Assembly (NCBI RefSeq): GCF_036417845.1
Contig: NC_089980.1
Span: 50,714,501 to 50,778,500, forward strand
Length of the DNA: 64,000 nt
Direction of reading: 5' to 3'
DNA from: Apteryx mantelli
Taxonomy: Eukaryota > Chordata > Aves > Apterygiformes > Apterygidae
Part shown: one piece after another, positions 50,101 through 62,052 of the stretch
Layout: every line of letters starts with the position of its first letter
How positions within the stretch are numbered: the stretch's first letter is position 1
Notes under the pieces: generated by a model
Seen by the model: only the letters and a program-made list of their open reading frames with translations
Told to the model about the DNA's origin: nothing
Database searches by the model: none
Program-made: the position numbers and the translations under genes

Positions 50101-53100
50101 CACCTCCAGACCCATGTTTCAGTACCTAAGGAAATGGTGCAAGAGAGCAAAGCCTATACTCCACCATTAATCTATATTCTTACTTTAGGCCCTATCACAA
50201 TTAGAAGTCAGTCTGCACACCAAAGGGTGAAATTTGGCTCCACATCTGACATTTTTTGCCATTATGATACCTTGTCAGAGTCAGTGACTCCTGCAATGTT
50301 TTCCATATATATTATACAGAGAGTTGTTGGACGCATACCCTTCAGCTTTGTAGTGATTTGATCAAATAAATTTACACAAATGGGATACATGCAAAACAGT
50401 ATGCTTTAGAGCAATCTCAACTAGTATTAGTGCTCACAGAGGCCCGTTATCTACTGCACATTCACCCAAATACTTCCAAGTCAGCAAAAAGCAGGACAAA
50501 GACAGCATCAAAAGAAATATTTAAGTGATCTGAAAGCCAAATACATCAGAGGGCACTGTCCTCTGCCTGCGGACTTCAACCGTGTTTTTGTAGAAATCTG
50601 GCAGGTAAAAGCTCAGATCTAACATATGCTCAGATATATTCACAAAACAAAAACTGAACAGAGAAGAGATCTGTATGTCACCAAAAGAAAAAATTAAGAT
50701 TTACTTATGCAACTGTCTATAAAAGATACAGAAACCTAGTCCCTGAAATTCTGAATGTCAGTATCTCTAACAAAAAAAGATGGTTTGATTTAAAAAAAGC
50801 AGGTTTTTATAAAGGCTTCAAAGCTGTCACACTTCATGACAGAACTTCTGTTTTGATAAACTAACTTGTAAAATATTTGGGGCTTTATATAAAACACATC
50901 TGATTCAACCTGAGCGTGCAGTATACCATGCACAGATAGGAAACCATATCTTGCACAGAGTGGAACTACAACTGTACATGAAGTAAGTCAGCATCACTTA
51001 ATGAATGAGTAGGACTTTTCATTTACACAGAAGAGACATAAAGCATGTAAGATATTAAAAGTTAGATACTCTGTAGAATTGTAACAGAAAAACATAACAC
51101 ACAAGAACAGCAAAAATCAGCATGAAGATATCTGAGAGAAGACAACTTGAAAACTGGAAGAATGTCTTCTAGGAAGCAAAACATAACAGAACAAGGTTTT
51201 TTTTGGTTTGTTTTTGATTCTGGCAGAAACCGTTAGCATATATGCAAACGATGCCCAGCAATATATAATGCAAAGCCTTAGACACAGTGCCATTGTTTTA
51301 GGCCCAGAAACTATTACATCTGAATCTAAACTGTGGAGGTCCTTGTGGACATCTGCATTACTAAAGCAAGACATCACATTTTTCACCATCCCCAAGGTTG
51401 AAGAAGCAGATGTTACTTGAGAAAGAACATCCCTTCTGGAACTGGGGCTATGCAGCTCTCACGCTTAAAATACTGGTAAAAACAGCACACAATTAATGCA
51501 ATAATGTTGCTCTCAAAGCAGTAGAGAATTTACTGATTATAAAAACAAGCCAAGCCTTCTCTATTACTCAATCCTTTGTCAGGCAAACATGTAAGTACAG
51601 GCCTACATACTTAAAACCTATTAAAAATACAAACTCCAACCACTTCAACTGAAGGATAAAATGGCTCTGGAAAAAAAAAAAAAGAGGTACCAAAGCCATC
51701 ATTTACATTCTCATAAAGTCTCTCATGAAGAATGTCTTTCCAGTGAGTTTCATATAACCCTTCAAGGCCACAGGATCTCAGTGAACGAGACAAATACAAA
51801 TGTAAACTAAAAATATCTCATTTCCACCCTAATCAATAGAACTGAGAACCAAATTTTGTCTCCGGATATAGTAACATACATAGGCCTGGCCTATGTAGCT
51901 CTGCAGAACGAAACAAATAAAAGCAGCAGAATCTGACTCTCGGTCCCCGTTCCTCCTTAAAAAAAGCCTTCAACGGAGCTAAGGAAGGAATGACGATTCA
52001 AACTACATGAAACTCCTTCTATAATTTGAGCACTGAATGGTTTACTTTTGATGAGATGTTCTCTCACTAGAGTGCATGTCATCAGTGCTTTCGAACATTC
52101 ATCATTACTATTTTTTGACTAGAACAGCAGAATAACAGTAACTGTTTTCATGGTTTGCATTCTTTCATTTATTGAATTTTGTTTTATTTCTATCAGCTTA
52201 TAAAATGTTTGAAAAAATATTTACAAAAAAGTTAAGCCACAGTATAGTTTAGAGTCAAAAACTCTCAACTGCCTTCAAATACATTCGCCTGGAAGACATC
52301 CTTCTTTCCACACATCATGAGGAAAGAAGACAGTTACAGCTCTCAAGCAGCTAGACAGAATGCTTTCTGTGAGGACCACTTACCACTGGAATTCACTTCC
52401 TCAACTGCAGAGCAAAACAGTGTTAGTTTACTAGCTTTCAAGGCACACTTCAAGGGCACACTTCTCTTCTGTAGCTGTAGAGAATGGAAAGAGCCCTAAA
52501 TATGTCATAAATACAGCAAATATGTTTCCAATTGCCAAGTCAGTTTCTACCACTGTACATTTAAAATGTGTCAGAGGAAAGGGGAAAAGGATCTTCCCAG
52601 TGGAATCAGTGCCTAAATCCTAACAGAATAAACTGGAGTGCTGAGGCAGGAAAAATTCCTTCAAAAACTGAGATGCAATACGCAGTGCTGCATAGCTGAC
52701 TATTAACATCAGATTCACTTTCATGTTTGTCCATTCACAAAACAGTAACAAAAATCAACTTTTGTGACTTTCTGAAAACTTTATTCACTCATGCCTACCA
52801 GTTAAGAAATCTGTTTGTGACTGGGTAGCTCTGCAGATCAACTCACCAAGACATACTCATTGCTCAAAAACATTTAGTTTTTGGAGAACATCACTATCTG
52901 CTCATGAATACTACATGAGCAGAAAAAAAAGAAGCATCATTTTTGTGTGAACTACTAATTGTGAGTTATTAATACAAACCTAAATATGAAGGTTAACTAA
53001 AATGGTATGACGGGGTAAGTCACGTATGGGAGAGAACATAAAAGGCAATTAGTTTTTCTATTTTGATTACAAGCATATCTACAATACAACAGAAGATGGA

Positions 53101-56100
53101 ATAGAGACTTAAAATTTTAATAGGGATGAAACACTTTTTAGATTCTGGCTTATTTTCCTTTGAATGGTCAAATGAAAGGATCAGAACAGTAACAAAAAAG
53201 CATGCCTTACATGAAAATGTTCTTAAATGGACTGTTTTTCCTGTGAACCTCAGGTTAAAAGATGTATTAGAACAATTAAAAAATAAAGCATAACAAGGAA
53301 CAAAATGGTGAAGTTATTACAATTTTTAATACTTAGATAGCAAGTCCATTTTGTGAGGAATGCACATCGCTGTCTTTGGCACACTGTGGCCAGACAAATT
53401 ATTACTGTATTAATAAAAAAAATAACAGGACTAGAAGTTCAGACAAGATGGAACTTGTTGCATTGGCATTTTTATTGGAGAGAAAAAGAATAGCCAGTTC
53501 TCACATGCTTTATTTATATGCCCCGTAATACTGTTTATCTGTAATTCCACCCACCAGGTTTTGTTGGCCTGTTGGCTAACAAACATTTGGTTAGATGAAT
53601 AATGTGAAAGAGAGGATTACCATCATTACTGCCTCTGGAACATGTACAGAAATTGAGTAGGAATTATATTAATCTCCCATTATTAAGCTCCCATCTGGAA
53701 ATGAGAAGCATTAATCTAGAGATACTGTCCAAGTGACTCCTCCAGGTCTCTGCCCCACCTAATAGTCTCTGCTGTATACAAACATGTCTTCTTAAGAATA
53801 AAGGCACATTCTCCAAGGAAGACAAGAAGTGCTGAAGAGAGAAGTGCTCAGAGTAGATCCTACACTGAGTGGTTCTACAGGACCCACAAACATTTACCTG
53901 CAACAGAGAAAATTCTCTCCAAAAACCAGCAAGGTTTTACTTGCCAGGGGCCATATTACAGTACAGTAAGTACCTATATTACAGGTGGGTACTTAAGTAA
54001 CTCTATCTATTATGGCAAAGGGCCCCATGAGATTTGGGCTGTGCCCTGACAATGGCAAAGCAATAAATTAGACTAGTTACAGGTGATTGCAGATAGGGGA
54101 TTAGGGCCCCACTAGACACACTTCCACCAAGGTAGTGGCCTTAAGACAAATGCAAAGTCAGTAGTGGTCTCCTTAAGAGGCAGAATCAGGTCTTCCTGCA
54201 GTCAGGGTTCCTGGTAACATAGCCCAAAGCAGACAGTATACCCAAATAAACTAGTAATTAGTACCATTTTTCTTCAGAACTGAACGTAAGCTTCCTGACT
54301 TCACAAGCAGGATGTTCATCAACTTTGTATGTCTAATTCATGAGAAATTTGGTACATGGAAGTGGACCAGGCTGATCTTGTGGCTAGTAATTTACTACCC
54401 AAATAAATATTGCAACAATTTTTGGCTCAGCTCTGAAGTCAAGTCAGAGATCAGTCAGTCAAAAAACAGTCATAGCTCCCAAAGCAACCCAGACAATCCA
54501 CACGTAACTCAAACCTTACTGAGACGGTATGCCATTTAGAGGGATTAGGAAGCATTTGGTAAGTGCTCTGAGGTGTCACACTTGAGAGATTGCCAAATAT
54601 CAGTATTGTGAGCTCTTTAGAGCTGTGACATCAGGAAACTGCAGGTTGGTTAGCTGTCACATGAGTACCCAGTGACAAAAATCTGGATATGTTCATAGCA
54701 CTCCTTTATTTATGTATCTGTGCCAGTTCTGGGTTACTGTAGGTCTTGAAAAGTATGAGGTCTGAATCCAGACAAAAATGATTAAATCTCATGGTACAAG
54801 TCTGATTAGAAAATTGGCTGTAATTAGACAGATGGAAGCAGAGAGTAAGTTTTTACCGATTGACTCAGCTCTTTCAGAGACACTTTAAAAAATAAACACA
54901 CAAGCAAAAAAAACCCCTTTTCTTTCAAACATTAAAAAAAAAAAATGCTTGTACACTGTGAAAAAGAAATTGTAAAATGGATAATCAGAGCAACCAGCAA
55001 CCTCTGTTGTAACAGTAGGACATGTATAAAGAATTACTAAGACATCATGTCTGGGCCAAACAGAGCAGTCTAGCATACTGAAGTATTTAGGTACTCCCAG
55101 GTGGCACAAAGACTTTCTCAGATACTTTGCTCTACCCTAAAGCTAGATGGAACTGAAGGGGTTCATTTCACTTCCACATACCCTGCTGTCCCCATGGCAG
55201 GAAGTATCAGTTTTCTGCCGACTGTTCTCTTAGACTTAAGTAAAGCAAATCGAGCTCTTTTCCCCAAATTTGCTGGCATTCCTGTTCTTGGTAGAACATA
55301 CACCTACAGCTAACCAGAATTGCTTTGTAGCTGCAACACAGTAGGTGATGAGCAGAAAAGGTACAAAGCAGCTCCATCTATGAAGAACACATCACCTAAA
55401 GGATATCTTGACATGTATCATATTTCTTCCTTGGTGACAGGGCAGCCGTAGTTCTGTGGGAGAGAATAACTACTTCTCTCATCAGAGCTGCAATTCAAAT
55501 TCCATGGATCTGCGAAGTCACTTATAATTCACATTCAAACACGTTTCATTTGATTCCTCTGCTCCAATACATTCCCCTCTCCAGTGGAATCACAGTGGGA
55601 ATGATGGGAAACATGACATAAAGAAACCCATCAATTCAAGAAAGCTGACATTACAACAAAGCCCTGCACCAGAAATTCTGATATTGCTTCACCTTGTGTG
55701 ACGACTAAGCTTAAGGGAAGAAAAAAAACAAAAACAAAACCCCCCACAACTTTTCAGTACTGTACAGTACTTTTTAGCTGCTACACTGAGCAAGTCACCT
55801 ATCAACACACATACAGAGACCTGTTAACAGCGCTAGGGCTGATATCAAAGAGAAGCCAGTCTTCAGAAGTGCTCTCTCTCAAAGTTTTATGCCTGTCAGC
55901 GCCACAACAGTAAGAGGTAGCAGTAAGACAATCAAGACCTGTTCTGACACAATACATTTCCTGATCACATTTACCATGTTAGGGAAGACTACCCGGGTGA
56001 ATGTGTCCATGTATATGCACACTGTGAAAGAAAAAAGGCTGGAAAGGAGTCCAGGTTCCAACTCCAAGTGTTTGGAATCATTCAGCATCAGTCCCTGGGC

Positions 56101-57570
56101 CTCTGCTGGGTTCTGTGAAAGGGCTTTATCTTCCCCTTTGATTTGAAACCTACCAAAAAAAATCTAGAATAGGAGCCACTCCCACAAAATAACAGCCTGA
56201 AATAATGGAATTAGGTTCCTTATCTAAGCAAAGCTTAATATCCAGGTCTCAGTTCCTGGACAGCTTCTCTAAACACCTTGCAAAATGTGACAACTTTTAA
56301 TTTGCACTGCAGCCTGCCCTTGAACAAATTAGAAAACAGGGGAGAAGCTTAAGTAATGCCTTACAATCAAGAAGGCCAGCAGAAATATACCCAGGAATGA
56401 GACAGAATACAAGGCTCCAGACAAAAAGCAATAGAACCACCTGAGAAAAATGGGGTTTTCAATCCCCCAGCAATTCACCTGGCAGCAATCCCACCGCATG
56501 GCAGCCACATTCCCATCACAAGGTCAGGTTCCAGGCACTTGGACATTGGTGAGACACTCCCAATCTTCTGTGACAACCAGAATTGCAGAAGAGGATGTTG
56601 CCTTTAAACAACAACAAAATATCGTCAATCAAATCACCTGCACTATTACTAAGCTAAGACCAAAATCTTGAGTTTAACCACAGACCAGACCAGTACAGCT
56701 GGATCCCATGGCTGCCTGTGAAGAGGTCAGCACAAGTTTTTCCCTGGAGACTCCTCCTAAACTGACACATTTTTCAGCATTGCCACTCAGTCTATGACCT
56801 CTGTGAATATTGGAAATAGGCATAAGCACCAAGCTGAAGCTTAGCAATAAAGGCATAAATTTCTTCTTGTGCAGAGATCACACTTACTGGCTCAAGTACA
56901 AAGACTGATCCAGTTTGACACCTCTAAAATAGTAGTGCCAAGTTGGTTTAACCCTGGCCTTAAACCAGCGTGTTAACAAAAAGAAGAAAGAAAAATCAGC
57001 ATCAGCAGAAGTTAACTTCATTATAGAACCCCAGTATTCAGAGCCTGCACGATTCAATTTAAGAGGTTCAAAATTTTTAACTGAAGCACTGCTCTTTTCT
57101 AGTACCCGTTAGTCCTGCAAAAGCCTGCAACACCCCCAGAAGGATTTTCTGGCCTTAAAAGCAACCAGGCTTTTCCAGTGCAAAGGGTCTACTACAGCAC
57201 AAACACTTCACACAATAAATCCACTGATTTAAGCAGCAAAAACCTCCTTCCTACAGCGCTGCCTAGTTATCGATGGCTGTGCAAAATGAGCACAAAACCA
57301 CCAGGCCACACCAGCATCCCCTCGCCCATGCAGGCACCACAGCCCAGGGCTGCCAGGAGCCCTCTGAGAGGCGTCTGCTTCTGCCTGCTGCCCCTTGCCG
57401 CACAGCCCGGACTGAAAAAGCAGGCCCTGCCCGACTCCACACTCCATTACCGGCTCCGTCAGCAACGCAGCTCTCCCAGAGCCACTCCCCGTCAAACCGC
57501 GCTACCCCGCCACCTCCCCCAGTGACCCGAGTGGGGCTCGAGAAGCTTCTGCGGCCACGGCCCAGGAGCG

Positions 57571-57597
57571 GGGCGGGGCAGGGCAGGGCAGGGCAGG
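57571..57597 (+). repeat. GGGCA tandem repeat with G-quadruplex potential
   Basis: Six G-runs of at least two or three bases, mostly GGGCA units, with one- to two-base loops. Sits within the CpG island. Confidence 0.8.
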
Positions 57598-57642
57598 CCT
57601 CGCCTCCGCTCGCTGCCGCAACACCAGCCGGGAGGGCGGCCA

Positions 57643-57654
57643 GCCGCCATCTTG
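57643..57654 (-). promoter_or_regulatory. YY1-like site, minus orientation
   Basis: On the minus strand the bases read CAAGATGGCGGC, an exact match to the YY1 core. YY1 sites of this type usually lie just downstream of the start of transcription and point along the transcript, here leftward. Confidence 0.6.
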
Positions 57655-57690
57655 CGCTCCCCGGCCCCCCTACCCCAGCACAGGAACGCT

Positions 57691-57702
57691 GAAATGGCGG
57701 CC
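57691..57702 (+). promoter_or_regulatory. YY1-like site, plus orientation
   Basis: GAAATGGCGGCC on the plus strand fits the YY1 core AAnATGGCGGC except at its edge. It points rightward, opposite to the site 37 bases to the left. Confidence 0.45.
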
Positions 57703-57785
57703 GATGTCACACCCTGGTGCTCTTTGGTCGTGGCTGCAGACCCCCGGCAGGGAAACGGGACATATTTCGTTTTGCTTCTCGATTA

Positions 57786-60700
57786 TTTCCTTTCAAAAAG
57801 TTCAGGCCTTTGGAGTAGTAGTTCTATAGAAAAAAAAATAGGTTGGTCTTGCCCTGGTGCCTGCCCTTTGCTTCCCCTATCAAGCTGCTGGAAAACAGCT
57901 TTTCTACAGAAATGTTCTGTGGAAAAAAATGCCCCCTTTCACAGCATGGTTATTTGCCTTGCAGAAAGGTGATCTGTGTAGTCTGCAAACCCTGATACAC
58001 ACAGCTCTGTAATAAAGATATCCCATGCTATGAAAAAGCCTGGGTTCCCAATCATGAGTGTGAAGAGATGAGAAGCATAAATAAACCTGAGCTTCAAAAC
58101 TGTAGAAATGGCAGCAGTGCTTTCTGTTTGATATCCTAAGGGAAATACTAATGGTCACTTAGCTCTCACACTCCCCTCCACGCCCAGTAAGGAAACAAAG
58201 AGCAGGTTACGGTCATTCTGCTTTTCAAGGAAGGTCCCTCGCAGTCTGAAGTGGTGCTGGGGTCCTTTTGTGGCCCCTTTCCAAGGCACAGCAGCAATGC
58301 AGTTTCTCTACCAGACCAATTCCTTTGTTTCTGGCAAGAATATACTTACATTTCATTTTGCTTTGGAAAAGAACAAAGAAGGTTTCTCTGCAGGGATTTA
58401 ATTTTAGATTTCTTTTCAGTACCCAGACTTGTTCAGGCTATAGCTTTGGGCAGCAGATTAATCTATGGGAAAGAAAGTGTAATGAAAAGCTGAAATTGGT
58501 GAGAGCTGTTACAACAAGCAGAAGGCTCTGGAGGCACACAGCGAAAGGTGAACAAAGCTCAGGAAAAACACTGAAGGGAAAAAATCCTTTGTTGGCCAAG
58601 ATAACATCTTATGTCATTTGCACCTATGAATTCTGTGGCCTTTATTCAGTCCCAATGCAATGGGGGATAAAATCACAGTAAGTCTGGAAGGGACCTCAAC
58701 AGGTTATCTAGGGCATCCTTCTTTTCCAAGGCAGGATCAAAAGTAAATCCCTGTAATTCAAACATACTGGGTCTGAACTCGCTACTCATTCTTTAACCTG
58801 AACAGCAACCATGATAATCCCTGCTTATTCACACCCCTCAGAGCCTTTAGGGAGGCAATCTGAAAGACTTAATAGAAACTGGAATGTATTTGTTTCGTTA
58901 AGTAATTGGAGAACGATCTACCTGAGTTTGTAAACCCCTTTAATGACTTTAATCACCCCCTTACTGCTATCTCTGTTGACTTGGAATCATGGCTTTATTT
59001 ATCATTTAAATGCACAGGGAGTGCCTAATCTCTAGGTGAAATTAAAGTCTGCACAGTGCATGCCCCAAGCCAAAGAATGAAGGTTGCCAAAATGATAAAT
59101 CATCACACATCAATATTGGACTAGATACAACCTTGCTATCCCATTTACCCCTGCAATCTGGGAGCAGCAATGGGACAGGAGTCTCTATAGCAACTCTGTA
59201 TTATGCAAGAACCCACACTGAGCTGAGTGCCCTCTTTCCCATCTTAAGAGAGAACCCCAGAAGCCTTGAGTGCTTTTCTTTCTCTGGATATGCCTTGTCC
59301 TGCCTTCAAAATGGTGGCATGCTTCGGTATTTAAAGCATTAAACTTCAGATTGTGCCATTTTTTAATCTTAGAGCAAAATTCACTCAGACTCACCCAGTA
59401 GATTCACATTTCATATTTCATTCTCCTTATGCATCTGAAATGTCCTTTCTCTTTGGGGTGTACATACAGATGTCCTATATAGGGCAGAAAAGCAGCTTCT
59501 GCCATAATACAATTTTGAGTTGGACCAAATACATTTAAAAGAAGAATGCTGCTCAAAAGAAATAGGTTTCACTTGGCAGTAGATCTTTTCATTTAACCTT
59601 TTAGCTTTTACACTGCGCTTCTGTTCACCCAGGTGCAGGGAGATCCACAGATGGTCATGGTGCTGCTGTGATACAGACCATCACCAACAGAAAAGCAAGC
59701 TTTCAGAGAGGGCTCACAGCAAACCTGTCCTGTGTTATGTGTAACACTCTGCAAATGATCCTAATAGTCATGGAAATGAGTTCCATTTGGCATGAATCAC
59801 AAGAGCTGCTAACTGAGGGCCTCTAAAATGGGCCTGTTAGGAAAGACAGAAATAATGAGCTGTTGTACTTTTTTTTTTTAACTCATTAAAGTGGGACAGC
59901 TGTTGTTTAACAGTTAACTGCAGGAAATGAATGCCAAGAGTAACAGATACTGCAGCTAAGTAAGGCTGACTACCTGCCATTGATCGGAGAGCAATTTGCA
60001 TATCATGCCTAAAGTGTCTTACCTTCAGAACTTGGCATTTTTTTGAAACTATATCCTAATTACAGGTATAGCTGCTACTACATATTGAGAAGTCAGTAAA
60101 TGCATCACTCTAAAGGGCCAAAAAGATCAGGTAGAGAATTTGCAGTACAACTGAGGTAGCATGCCACATGCAATTTCAAACCCAGTATAAGCACCATGAC
60201 TGGAATCTCTGGAGCAACAGTCCCTAAACCACCTGCAACATGATGCCCATAATCCCTTCCCATATTGTCCATGGCCACAGGAAGCTTCTGCTGCAGCAGG
60301 AGAAATGGTACGTGCATTGCACTTTCTCACTTTTGTTGCAAGTCAAGTGTGTGGGCTGTAGGGAGCTGTCTGTTTTCCCCTCTGGGTGAAGAATGATCAC
60401 AAAGGTGATTCAGCATCACAGTATATTGACTTGGAAGTCCAGCTACAGCTGAGAGGCAGGAGCTGTGATTTGAAGCCTCACAAGCAAGGGAGAGAACCAA
60501 AGCCAGATCTGCTTTGTTGCTGGTGCGCTGGGCAACAGCCTCTTGAATTACAGGGTGAGGGGGGAAGGCAGCATTATCATCCTTCCAGCAGCTGTTAACA
60601 AAAGCAGCAGTAGCTGTGTTCTGCATGAAGCCACGTGTGTTTGGTATGATCAGAGCATCCTTTCTAGATCAGACTTCTAATGAGGGGGAATACCTAGTCT

Positions 60701-62052
60701 GAGATGTTTGGAGGTGTGCAGTAATCACTGAAGTATTTCTCCCTAACAAAACTCAGGTAGTCTGGGGCATAGAAAGCAGTAATTTTAAATCCAAGAAAAC
60801 ATAATAGATGAAACATGGCTATGCCAGACATTCTGAGGATCTCATTCTTGGGGCAAAGTGTTTTTATAACCCCAAAATTTACAGACTGTAAAACTGTGCC
60901 TTCAGCCCTCAACAGTGTCATGCTGAGTGCATGAGAACTGTTTCAGGGAACATAAAACAGCTCAGATTAATCCCTGCTGATTTAATAGTAGAAGATAGTA
61001 AGAAATTACTTATGGTATGACTTACTTCCAAGCTTCTGCAATTGCTTTGGACAACACACAATTTGCACACAAATCCAGCTTTTTGCCACCTATGTCCTTT
61101 GGTAGCTCTTAACCCCACTGCTTGACAACACTGCCTAAATAAGGTGGGTAAGAGCTGCCTTTTCTGAGGACCTATGGAAAATAGTAATGTTCCCAAATAC
61201 TGAGGAATGTGTTTGCTAGTTTGGAGAGGGACACCTGTGTATGAGACCCTGCTCTTTGCTGCTACCCATCATACTTGACAGTAGAATTAAAACAGCACTG
61301 TTTAAGGAAAAATTTATGAGGTCCTTTACAGACTTGGACACCTTAAATAGAACTTAGAAATCTTAAGCAAATTAACACTCTGATGAATGCAGTCTCACAC
61401 ATTGTCATATGTTAATGTTGACTGTTAGCTAAAGACAGGCCAAGTAAATGTCTATTTTTTAATTGCTTTGTTCTTCTGAACAGTCATGTGGAACCTATCA
61501 AAAATAATACAGAGAATATTGCATGGCCACAAAACAGAAAGAAGCAAGATATACATTCCCCTTTATTATGAACAAAAATTAAGGAGTATTCCAGGCAGGT
61601 AAAAGCCTATAGTAGTCTCTTACCATACTCAAAATGTCTTTGGCTAGGCAGGAACAAGGTGTATGGAAGATACCAGAGTTCTTGGGGAATAAAAGCTTTA
61701 GAGCAAAAATCTCAATTTTACTCTTATTCCCTAAAGTATTTTAGTCTTCACTCATGAGCTATAGGCAGTCATTCTTCCAATAATATCCTTACACTGAATA
61801 TTGTATGGGTTAAACAGCATTTTGGATCATTTCAAAATCAGATCTCCAGAAGTTTATTCAGCAAGTCTCTTAATTTAGCATTTGTGAGGATTGAGGAATT
61901 TAAATGCACACCTGTAGGGACACTGCAACTATGACATAGAAATGTAGATGGTTCAGACATGATGCTATAGGTGTATTTTCTTTCTGTAGGATTTCAAACT
62001 TAATAAGGCTTTCATCGAGCAAACTACTTAGCCATCCTGAAACAACAAAGCT
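57786..62052. other. Flank without identified gene
   Basis: AT-rich DNA right of the CpG island. The longest plus-strand frame (58268-58681, 137 codons) shows no family features. An old CR1 tail lies at about 58668-58740. I see nothing else that can be supported. Confidence 0.5.
58668..58740 (-). mobile_element. Old CR1 LINE 3'-end fragment
   Basis: AATCACAGTAAGTCTGGAAG followed by GGACCTCAACAGGTTATCTAG is a diverged form of the tail 'aatcacagaat...ggttggaagggacctc...gatcatctag' seen at 62053. The reverse orientation, the loss of the octamer repeats and the many changes mark it as older than the copies at 11384 and 62053. Its far edge (58740 or beyond) is uncertain. Confidence 0.7.

Larger units (their letters stand above)
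44491..57254. other. Intergenic or intronic region
   Basis: AT-rich DNA without a confident gene on either strand. It contains MIR/L2-like relics (46885-46980 and 47085-47175), a possible untranslated minus-strand exon (44963-45074), an A-rich purine tract near 49683-49718 and a number of isolated splice-like sites on the minus strand that do not chain into an open frame. It would be intron if a minus-strand gene runs from the CpG island at 57.6 kb to the exon at 40.1 kb; that is inference. Confidence 0.5.
57255..57785. promoter_or_regulatory. CpG island, likely promoter, possibly bidirectional
   Basis: This is the only stretch of the window rich in both G+C and CpG. It contains a GC box (GGGGCGGGG at about 57570), a G-rich repeat, and two YY1-type ATGGCGGC sites in opposite directions (57643-57654 minus, 57691-57702 plus). 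No TATA box is seen, as usual for CpG-island promoters. Short open frames begin at both ATGGCGGC sites: minus from 57651 (MAAGRPPGWCC...) and plus from 57694 (MAADVTPWCSLVV...), but neither resembles a protein I know. The island could start a minus-strand gene, a plus-strand gene, or both. The right-hand direction leads into the 57.8-62 kb flank with no identified exon. Confidence 0.7.

Noticed and set aside
53664-53903. 79-codon minus-strand frame after a splice-like TTCTCTGTTGCAG
   Set aside because: The peptide resembles nothing known and there is no donor or partner exon; treated as chance.
55879-56030. Minus-strand frame after TTTTTTCTTTCACAG with a hydrophobic C-terminal stretch
   Set aside because: The acceptor is good, but the frame has no recognisable homolog, conservation cannot be tested here and no neighbouring exon fits its phase.
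33208-57254. A MAP1LC3C or EXO1 gene expected downstream of PLD5 from mammalian gene order
   Set aside because: I looked for characteristic LC3 and EXO1 peptides on both strands and saw none; the exon at 40.1 kb does not match the C-terminus of either as I remember them.
57178-57692. Overlapping plus-strand frames of 115 and 139 codons across the CpG island
   Set aside because: GC-rich DNA has few stops, so long frames arise by composition; Pro/Ala/Arg-rich content without domain features.
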